A stretch of DNA of 64,000 bases from Streptococcus mitis (GTDB lineage: Bacteria; Bacillota; Bacilli; Lactobacillales; Streptococcaceae): contig NZ_CP067992.1 in NCBI RefSeq assembly GCF_016658865.1, positions 1,135,001-1,199,000 on the forward strand. The letters run 5' to 3'. The notes beneath the pieces are model-generated. The model did no database searches, had not been told where the DNA came from, and saw nothing but the letters and a program-made list of their open reading frames with translations. Position numbers and translations under genes: made by a program. How positions within the stretch are numbered: position 1 is the first letter of the stretch; each line of letters opens with the position of its first letter. Below are positions 57,897 to 64,000 of this stretch, in pieces.

Positions 57897-59081
57897 CTAA
57901 AGTCTATTAAAAACTTCCTTTTTCCGTGAACTTCCCCAGCTTTCGATAAATAGAATCCCCACTAGCAAAAGGATAATCAGGCAAGGAAGTAAGACTAGCC
58001 CCATACCCCAATTTAGATTGACATTATCAATTTGCTTAGGTAATCTTCCAGACAAAATCTCCACTGAACGTAAGTAAGTAAAAGGAATCAGATGTGCAAT
58101 CCTTTGAAGAGGCTGAATTGTTTGGATGCCAAACAATAAGCCAACAATCCCAATGAGTGAAAGAAAGAGTACAGGCATTTTTTGCTTGAAAAAGTAAGTA
58201 ATCAAATACACAACTTCCACAATAACGATAAAGGATAAGAAAACTAATAGCAAACTAGGAAATAACACATCTTGTATCTTTCCAATGGTTACCTCTTGAT
58301 TCACTAAGCTATAAATCGGGTAGGGATAATCTAACTGTCCAAAACCACTTATCAGACTTCCCACTAGAAAAGAAAATCCGCTGATTCCGATAAACAGCAC
58401 AGTTACATAGCCCACTCCAACTCCAAGAGAGGACATGGCAAATGTCACTTTTGAAAAAGGATATAACTGAGCTGTGTCCAGATGATTTTGATATCTTTCT
58501 GCAAATAGTTGCGTTAGCATAAAAATAATAGCAACCACAAACAAGGTTGGGATGATAGCCTCTAAAATCCAGACAATCTGATCAATCCCGTAGGTCGGAA
58601 ACTCCAAAGTATGTGCTTTTATGTTCAAGGGATACAGGGCTTGGTAAATCTTTCGTTGGCGGTCAATCGCCATTTTTAAGTCAGAGCTAGAAGTCGGTTG
58701 ATTTGACATAACTTCATAATTCTTCTCTTCATCTTGCCACTGCAAATAGTAGGCTTCTTTCCAGCGTCCTTCTCTTAACAAAGCCAGAATTTCTTTCTTT
58801 TGAGTCAAAAGATTTTTTTGCGATTCTAAATTAATTTTAGCAATCTGGTATTCCTCCGAGTTGGTATCAGATATTTGGGAGAGTTTCTCTTCATATTCAT
58901 TGATGACTCTCTCATCTTTTACAAGACGAGTTTCCAACTCTCCCTCCAAGCTGTGTGAGTTTGCAGTCTGACTATTAAGATAAAAGGTAACACCGAGTCC
59001 AGATACAAATAAAGCTAAGATAATCCAGTTTAAGCGACTTTTGAAAACTTTTTTTAATAAAAATAGACTAACATCTTTCAT
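57897..59081 (-). CDS. ABC exporter permease (ABC-2 type)
   Basis: A 394-residue membrane protein. TM1 is about residues 17-33, followed by a hydrophilic, partly coiled-coil extracytoplasmic stretch of about 140 residues (ELETRLVKDERVINEYEEKLS), then five or six more hydrophobic segments. This layout is typical of ABC-2 permeases for peptides or antimicrobials. It starts 3 bases after the ATPase stop. The substrate is unknown; the broken peptide gene in front suggests a bacteriocin exporter or immunity pair. Confidence 0.8.
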   Translation of the reverse strand: MKDVSLFLLKKVFKSRLNWIILALFVSGLGVTFYLNSQTANSHSLEGELETRLVKDERVINEYEEKLSQISDTNSEEYQIAKINLESQKNLLTQKKEILALLREGRWKEAYYLQWQDEEKNYEVMSNQPTSSSDLKMAIDRQRKIYQALYPLNIKAHTLEFPTYGIDQIVWILEAIIPTLFVVAIIFMLTQLFAERYQNHLDTAQLYPFSKVTFAMSSLGVGVGYVTVLFIGISGFSFLVGSLISGFGQLDYPYPIYSLVNQEVTIGKIQDVLFPSLLLVFLSFIVIVEVVYLITYFFKQKMPVLFLSLIGIVGLLFGIQTIQPLQRIAHLIPFTYLRSVEILSGRLPKQIDNVNLNWGMGLVLLPCLIILLLVGILFIESWGSSRKKEVFNRL

Positions 59082-59084
59082 AAA

Positions 59085-59672
59085 CTAAACCTCTTCTATC
59101 TTTCCCCGATGAATGGTTACTACTCTATCGCAGACATCAACCATCTCTTCCTTATAGTGGGAACTTAAAAGAACCAGCTGTTCTTGTCTATCGATTTGTG
59201 CTAGCCTATCAAAAAACTTCTGTCGATAATACTCATCTAAGCCATTTGTAATCTCATCCATAAGCCAGCATTTCGCCTGACTGAGGAAATACATGGCAAT
59301 CACCAAGCGTTGCTTCATGCCTAAGGAATACTTGCGAATGGGAAGGCTGATATAGTCAGACATTTCCCAGTAATCAATTTCATCCCCCAAGTTCAGCCCT
59401 GACTGCCAGATGTTCTTGATCAGGCGAAGATAGTCCATCCCACTTAAGTTTCCATCCAGCCATTCAATACTCTCATAATAAAACAAAGAAGGAGAGAGTG
59501 CGATATTTCCACTACTTATAGGAATTAAATTGCTAATGGCACGGAACAGTGTCGTCTTTCCAGAGCCATTTATAGCAAGAATACCATAAATCCTACCCCT
59601 TTCAAATGTAAAATCAACATCTTGTAAGATGACTTGTCGCGTTTTTAAGGTCACATGAGTAAGTTGCAACAT
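59085..59672 (-). CDS. ABC exporter ATP-binding protein
   Basis: A 195-residue ATPase, short but complete: Walker A INGSGKTT, signature YSLGMKQRL, Walker B CWLMDEITNGLDE, H-loop LLSSHYKEE. The ATG has AGGAGG upstream. It lies 20 bases after the broken peptide gene and is in one operon with it and the permease. Confidence 0.88.
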   Translation of the reverse strand: MLQLTHVTLKTRQVILQDVDFTFERGRIYGILAINGSGKTTLFRAISNLIPISSGNIALSPSLFYYESIEWLDGNLSGMDYLRLIKNIWQSGLNLGDEIDYWEMSDYISLPIRKYSLGMKQRLVIAMYFLSQAKCWLMDEITNGLDEYYRQKFFDRLAQIDRQEQLVLLSSHYKEEMVDVCDRVVTIHRGKIEEV

Positions 59673-59692
59673 ATCTAGCCCTCCTTTTTGGA

Positions 59693-59953
59693 TTAATAGC
59701 CTCCGCTGTAGTAGTTTAGTACCTCATACCAATCGTAATTCCAACCAGAACCAACTTTATATTCAGAATAGCTATAATAACGAGATCATGATGGAACGTT
59801 AATATAGCTATGTCTGTGGTAATTCATACTAGACATATAGAAGGTATTCCAATCATACCGATAAATTTTAAGAACGCTCACAGCAGATATACTGGACTGA
59901 AAAAGACCAATAATCATAAACTAACTAATTAAACGATTTTTGCTAATTTTCAA
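59693..59953 (-). pseudogene. Broken small secreted-peptide gene (bacteriocin-like)
   Basis: An 87-codon frame interrupted by TAG at codon 11 (59921-59923) and TGA at codon 56 (59786-59788), otherwise consistent. Read through, it starts from TTG as KISKNRLIS, then FMIIGLFQSSISAVS, a plausible signal peptide, then a mature part rich in Tyr, Ser and Asn that ends VGSGWNYDWYEVLNYYSGGY. No Shine-Dalgarno is left at the start. The promoter is intact and the ABC genes follow. The composition and the aromatic C-terminus remind me of lactococcin 972-type peptides; this link is tentative. Confidence 0.65.
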
Positions 59954-59986
59954 TGGTTTTATATCATTAATATCGAAGACGCTTTC

Positions 59987-60015
59987 ATTATATCGTTTTT
60001 ATCATTATTATTCAA
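59987..60015 (-). promoter_or_regulatory. Promoter of the peptide/ABC operon
   Basis: TTGAAT (60010-60015), 17 bases, TATAAT (59987-59992). It remains intact although the first gene is broken. Confidence 0.8.
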
Positions 60016-60058
60016 CAGATTTTTAGTTTATTTTACTAATATATTATATTTGTCCTTC

Positions 60059-62299
60059 CTATCGAACGCTTTCGATTTTCCATCTATTCCACCCTTTAAA
60101 GCGTATAGCTCCCTGCTGGTCAGTTCGATAAACTTTGCTATTGATACCTTCCAGTCGTGTCAAGGTTTCCTGATGGGGGAGTTTCGTTCGATTGTTCTTT
60201 CCAACTGAAATGAGAGTAAACTCTGGTTTGAGCTGTTCTAAAAAGGCTGAACTTGATAATTTTTTAGAGCCATGTTGGCTAGCTTTCAAAACATCCACCT
60301 CTAGGTCAGGATATTGCCTCAGCAAGTCCTTCTCTCCTTTTTCCTCCAAATTTCCTGTGAAAAGAAAGTTTTTATCCAAGAGTTTTCCATACAAAACCAG
60401 GGAATCTTCATGATTTCCATTTCCAATTTTCCTTGGAGACAGGACTTCTAACCGACTTCCAAAAATTGGCAAGTTCTCTCCTGCTGTCACACTACGCACC
60501 TTGGTTTGAGTTGCCTGTAGTTCTGCCACAAATTCCTTCTGTTTCAGACTACCTTTTGATACTAAAATCTCCCCTACATGGAAAGCCTTGGTCACCTCCA
60601 ACAAATCTCCAACATGCTCCTTGTCTGTATTTGTTAAAATCAGCTGGTCAATCTTGGCTACTCCTCGACCTTTTAGATAGGGAATCAAGCTTCGCTGGGC
60701 GTTGCTTGTCGTCGTCTTTTCTTGCCATTTTTCGATTTTCTTGCTAGATTCTGCCTTGCCGCCGACATCTATAAGAATGATCTTACCAGTTACATCCCGT
60801 AGGAAAATACTTTCGCCTTGCCCCACATCCAGCATGGTAATTTCATTTTCCAGTGGATGCTTGGTCAAGAAAAAGAGACCCGTAATCAATAAGCTCAATA
60901 CTGCTAGCCTTTTAATGTTTTTCCTCAAATCATATACTAAAGCCAAGGAAATTAACAATAAAACTAAAAGCCATGCATTGGGTTGTCCAAAGACAAGCGG
61001 TCTACTTGCCACCTGTGATACAAAGCGAATCATCCCCTCCAACCATTCAAAAATAAAATTAAGCTGAATGACTGGATAGAGAAATGAAAGGACAAATAAG
61101 ATAGACAAGAGCGGTAAGAAGGCCAAGTCAAATAGAAAGGAAAAGACAAAGGTCAAAAGGATGGACCAAGGTTGAAATTCCGCAAAATAGAAGGACAGAA
61201 TGGGCAATATTCCCAAGGAAATGACTAGACTTTCTCTGGTCACAGCCTTTAGGCCCTCTCCTTCTTTGCTGGTCATAGTCAAGATAAAATCATAAGCGCA
61301 GGACAAAACTCCTCCTGCAGTCAGGAAAAAGTTAGGCATGACGATAAAGAGAACAAGCACAGTCAGGGCAAAATTATCTAATCCCTTATAGCCATGTTGA
61401 GCCAATAGTTTTTGCCAAAGACTGCGAATGACCGATGCTGAAAACCCTGTCAGGCCCGCATAGATAAGGGAAAAGGGATAAGTCAGCCATTTCAACTTTT
61501 CTTGAGTCAAGCCCAATCGCAAGAGAAGTTTCTTAAATCCATCCATGAAAAAGCCTACCTGCATGCCCGACAAGGCAAAAAGATGGATAATTCCTAGACT
61601 AGAATAAAGCTCATTCATCTCCTCAAAGTCGGTGTCCAGATGTCCTAATAGAAGCCCCGTCATGTAATTGCGCATAGGATCTGGAAAGTGCGTCTTGATC
61701 CAAACTACAGCCTTTCGACGTAAGCTGGACAGGTTTTCACCTATATCCCAACTGCCAACCTTTTGAAGTGACTGAATTTTTTTGATATTGATAGTCTGGT
61801 AAATTCCCTGAGTCTTCAGATAGGCTTGGTAGTCAAAACCACCAAAATTTCTCTGCCCTTCTGGCTCCGAAAGTTTTCCTTCAAGTTCTATCTCATGAAG
61901 GTCTATTAAAGTTTGAAAGGCTTCTTTCTCCTCCTCGGACTGGAGTTTATAATAGACTTGAAAAATGCGTCCATCATGCTTACCACGAAAGGACAGACTA
62001 TCACCATTGACCTTAATAGTGTCAGGCAAAATCCGCACCCTTTCAACAGAATCCGCCAAATTTTGACTCGCTTGACTCTGTTGCCAATTTTGAAAAACAA
62101 ACCAGAATCCAAAAATTCCACAAAGCACTAGAACTTTGCTAGCAGATTTCCAAGAAAATTGGATAAAGAGACAGACTAGCAGAAAAACGAAGCCTAGCAG
62201 TGCGATATAGGATGCTGAAAAAATGGCGTAGTAAAGCCAGAGCAATAGAAAACTCAGATAGATTAGGGGAACAGGGAAAGTCTTAATCCGCTGTAACAT
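60059..62299 (-). CDS. comEC: DNA uptake channel ComEC
   Basis: Polytopic channel for single-stranded DNA entry during transformation. It has 746 residues: N-terminal membrane segments and an OB-like region, the central competence domain (LFALSGMQVGFFMDG), and a C-terminal metallo-beta-lactamase-like domain (MLDVGQGESIFL; LTNTDKEHVGDL; SQHGSKKLSSSAFL). The usual HXHXDH is reduced to TDKEH. It overlaps comEA by 17 bases. Confidence 0.95.
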   Translation of the reverse strand: MLQRIKTFPVPLIYLSFLLLWLYYAIFSASYIALLGFVFLLVCLFIQFSWKSASKVLVLCGIFGFWFVFQNWQQSQASQNLADSVERVRILPDTIKVNGDSLSFRGKHDGRIFQVYYKLQSEEEKEAFQTLIDLHEIELEGKLSEPEGQRNFGGFDYQAYLKTQGIYQTINIKKIQSLQKVGSWDIGENLSSLRRKAVVWIKTHFPDPMRNYMTGLLLGHLDTDFEEMNELYSSLGIIHLFALSGMQVGFFMDGFKKLLLRLGLTQEKLKWLTYPFSLIYAGLTGFSASVIRSLWQKLLAQHGYKGLDNFALTVLVLFIVMPNFFLTAGGVLSCAYDFILTMTSKEGEGLKAVTRESLVISLGILPILSFYFAEFQPWSILLTFVFSFLFDLAFLPLLSILFVLSFLYPVIQLNFIFEWLEGMIRFVSQVASRPLVFGQPNAWLLVLLLISLALVYDLRKNIKRLAVLSLLITGLFFLTKHPLENEITMLDVGQGESIFLRDVTGKIILIDVGGKAESSKKIEKWQEKTTTSNAQRSLIPYLKGRGVAKIDQLILTNTDKEHVGDLLEVTKAFHVGEILVSKGSLKQKEFVAELQATQTKVRSVTAGENLPIFGSRLEVLSPRKIGNGNHEDSLVLYGKLLDKNFLFTGNLEEKGEKDLLRQYPDLEVDVLKASQHGSKKLSSSAFLEQLKPEFTLISVGKNNRTKLPHQETLTRLEGINSKVYRTDQQGAIRFKGWNRWKIESVR

Positions 62300-62933
62300 A
62301 GTCTTTTAGCTTTTCTATCGTTTTAGCACCAATGCCAGAAACCTTCTTGAGTTCATCAACCGACTTGAATTTCCCATTTGATTCACGATGGTCGATAATA
62401 TCCTGAGCTCGTTTGCCACCCAGACCCTTGACCTGCTTGAGCTCTTCCAGACTGGCCTTGTTGAGATTGACCTTCTTTTCCTTGTTCTTTGAAGAAGCTG
62501 TCCCAGAACCAGTCTGTTGACTAGCTGCTTCTTCTCCCTTAGTTGGAACGTAGACCAGAGCCTCATCACTAACTTTCTGAGCTAGATTGAGCGATTTGCT
62601 GTCTGCTTGCTCTGTCAAGCCACCCGCCTTTTGAACAGCATCATTGACCCGACTACCTACTGGCAAGTCATAAATCCCTGGTGATTTAACAGCGCCTTTC
62701 ACATCTACTGTAATCACATCTTGTTCAACCGATTCGTCCTTCTCTTCCCTCTTCACATCCTTTTCGGTCGATGAAACCTTGGAAACAGCTGCAACTTCTC
62801 CCTGTAAATTCGTCTCTTTAACAGGTATTTGTGGAGCTGGTTTTAGCAGGAAAAATCCTCCTACAAGCAAGCCCAGACCAGTACAGATGACGATGATTTT
62901 ATACTCTTTGATTTTCTCGATAATTGCTTCCAT
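62283..62933 (-). CDS. comEA: DNA receptor ComEA
   Basis: Surface DNA receptor of the transformation machinery. It has 216 residues: a TM anchor about 12-30, an SLBB-type domain (DVKGAVKSPGIYDLP), a linker, and a C-terminal double helix-hairpin-helix (VNLNKASLEELKQVKGLG; VSGIGAKTIEKL) that binds DNA. The start has GAGAGGAG. It is expressed from the cin-box at 62953. Confidence 0.96.
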   Translation of the reverse strand: MEAIIEKIKEYKIIVICTGLGLLVGGFFLLKPAPQIPVKETNLQGEVAAVSKVSSTEKDVKREEKDESVEQDVITVDVKGAVKSPGIYDLPVGSRVNDAVQKAGGLTEQADSKSLNLAQKVSDEALVYVPTKGEEAASQQTGSGTASSKNKEKKVNLNKASLEELKQVKGLGGKRAQDIIDHRESNGKFKSVDELKKVSGIGAKTIEKLKDYVTAD

Positions 62934-62952
62934 ATTTTCTCCTCTCTTAGAT

Positions 62953-62960
62953 TATTCGTA
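62953..62960 (-). promoter_or_regulatory. Sigma-X cin-box of comEA-comEC
   Basis: TACGAATA on the minus strand, 20-27 bases before the comEA start. Confidence 0.9.
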
Positions 62961-62968
62961 AGAGGAAG

Positions 62969-62997
62969 AAAAAACAGTCGAAAATTTCTTTTCAACT
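62969..62997 (-). terminator. Terminator of the acetyltransferase gene
   Basis: CAGTTGAAAA and TTTTCGACTG with a GAAA loop, followed by TTTTTTC on the minus strand; it directly precedes the comEA cin-box. Confidence 0.85.
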
Positions 62998-62999
62998 GC

Positions 63000-63569
63000 T
63001 TATTTATTTGCAAAATAGTCTTCCTTAGTCAAGACATAATAAACTCTTGTGATAATTCGACCTGGTTCTTTATTATCCATTCTGGCATAGGGTTCTTCGT
63101 GGGAAAAACGCATGCCTGATTTCTCCATGACCTTGCCAGATGCGGGATTATCCTTATCGTGAAGGGCGATCAACTTGTTCATTCCAATATTCTCAAAAGC
63201 CAGCTTAATCACGGCACGATTGGCTTCTGTCGTCAAACCTTGATTCCAATACTTTTTATTGATAATGTAACCAATAGCTGCCTTTTTGAGAATGGGATCA
63301 ATCTTGTGCAAATCAATAGTTCCGATAAACTGACTATTGCTTTTTAGTTCGATTCCCCACCGTCCCAAGGGATTGGCCAAGTAGAACTGAGCAATGTTAT
63401 TCTTGGTCTCTTCTAGGCTCTGATTTGTTGGAAAAGTGTAGCGTGTATTATCCTTGTCCGAGGCATAGTCAAACATTTCTTCCGCATCATCCAAGGTTAC
63501 AGGTCTAAGCAATAAACGCTCAGTCTCGACTATGGGATACTGAGCTAGTTTTAAAAAGATTGATTCCAT
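63000..63569 (-). CDS. GNAT acetyltransferase, RimJ/RimL type
   Basis: A 189-residue GNAT N-acetyltransferase: VETERLLLRPVTLDDAEEMFDY at the start, IGYIINKKYWNQGLTTEAN around the acetyl-CoA site and ALHDKDNPASGKVMEKSGM near the end. It probably acetylates protein N-termini or small amines; the substrate is unknown. Confidence 0.88.
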   Translation of the reverse strand: MESIFLKLAQYPIVETERLLLRPVTLDDAEEMFDYASDKDNTRYTFPTNQSLEETKNNIAQFYLANPLGRWGIELKSNSQFIGTIDLHKIDPILKKAAIGYIINKKYWNQGLTTEANRAVIKLAFENIGMNKLIALHDKDNPASGKVMEKSGMRFSHEEPYARMDNKEPGRIITRVYYVLTKEDYFANK

Positions 63570-63654
63570 ACTTCTCCTCCGCTTGAAAAGTTTCTAACTA
63601 ATACAAGGATATTGACTGAAACATTGTATTGAGATAACTTTAAATACAAAAGAA

Positions 63655-64000
63655 CTATCCTTCAGACAGAGGTTGAGACTCTAATTCTTCACTCTCTTCA
63701 TTCTTGACAGGTGCTGGTTCATAAGCTCGGATAATCTGAGCAACAACTGGATGGCGAACCACATCTTTAGCTGAAAAATGAACAAAGTCAATTTGGTGAA
63801 TGTTCTTGAGTTTTTCTTGAGCATCAATCAAACCGGACTTGACATTACGCGGCAGGTCAATCTGACTGATATCTCCATTGACAATCATCTTAGAATTAAA
63901 GCCTAAACGAGTCAAGAACATCTTCATCTGCATGATGGTCGTATTTTGGGCTTCATCTAGAATGACAAAGGCATCATCCAAGGTTCGCCCACGCATATAT
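63655..64000 (-). CDS. phoH: PhoH-family protein, 3' part (cut by window edge)
   Basis: The last 115 or so codons of a PhoH-like ATPase; the 5' end is outside the window. The ATPase motif [10 protein letters not shown], the conserved [24 protein letters not shown] and the C-terminal [19 protein letters not shown] are diagnostic. The tail is acidic ([12 protein letters not shown]). PhoH proteins are linked to RNA metabolism. Confidence 0.93.
   Translation of the reverse strand, partial: YMRGRTLDDAFVILDEAQNTTIMQMKMFLTRLGFNSKMIVNGDISQIDLPRNVKSGLIDAQEKLKNIHQIDFVHFSAKDVVRHPVVAQIIRAYEPAPVKNEESEELESQPLSEG

Overview
The window is a stretch of low-GC Firmicute chromosome that I assign to the Streptococcus mitis/oralis/pneumoniae group. 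The evidence is the gene content and protein sequences (CiaRH, CoiA, ComEA/ComEC, CpoA, a PmrA-type exporter, a PavA/RqcH-type protein, LytB with choline-binding-type repeats), sigma-X cin-boxes (TACGAATA) in front of competence genes, and a dominance of extended -10 promoters (TGnTATAAT). It looks like core chromosome with small accessory insertions. I see no tRNA or rRNA genes, CRISPR array, prophage or intact insertion sequence.

Layout. 1-7.4 kb: 5' part of dnaE, divergent pepX, a decayed second copy of the pepX 3' end, argR, then obgE with small conserved genes. 7.4-9.8 kb: PspC-type protein and the two glycolipid glycosyltransferases. 9.9-13.1 kb: dnaG-rpoD operon with a SufT-like gene. 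13.2-16.3 kb: a tryptophan-type ABC uptake operon behind a T-box riboswitch, with a tiny Trp-containing leader ORF. 16.3-24.9 kb: ppc, ftsW, prsA, O-methyltransferase, pepF and competence gene coiA. 25.0-25.7 kb: a HicBA toxin-antitoxin pair bracketed by 44-bp direct repeats, each carrying a terminator and a cin-box. 25.7-34.3 kb: a long minus-strand housekeeping run (ybeY, dgkA, era, mutM, coaE, pmrA, rpmG, secG, rnr, smpB, tehB). 34.4-36.1 kb: the RqcH/PavA gene on the plus strand. 36.1-42 kb: nucleoside and pentose salvage (rpiA, deoB, punA, deoD) with a ClC channel gene and a degenerate tandem-repeat region. 42-48 kb: U32 peptidase, a small membrane protein, ciaRH and pepN. 48.2-53.9 kb: accessory segment with an ASCH protein, a dehydrogenase, a secreted coiled-coil protein, a lipoprotein nuclease and LytB, with one terminator sequence used three times. 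54-57.8 kb: PyrR-regulated pyrK-pyrDb, glyoxalase, and infC-rpmI-rplT with a leader attenuator. 57.9-60 kb: ABC exporter preceded by a nonsense-broken small secreted-peptide gene. 60-64 kb: comEC, comEA (cin-box), an acetyltransferase and the 3' part of phoH.

How the genes connect. Three loci tie to natural transformation: coiA and comEA-comEC by cin-boxes, and, by inference, hicA-hicB through the duplicated cin-box. RNA-level control is visible at the Trp transporter (T-box), pyrK-pyrDb (PyrR attenuator) and infC (leader terminator and a likely AUA start). The most unusual items are the HicBA insertion, the broken peptide gene beside an exporter, the leader micro-ORF after the T-box, the probable AUA start of infC, the pepX tail remnant, and the repeats upstream of deoD.
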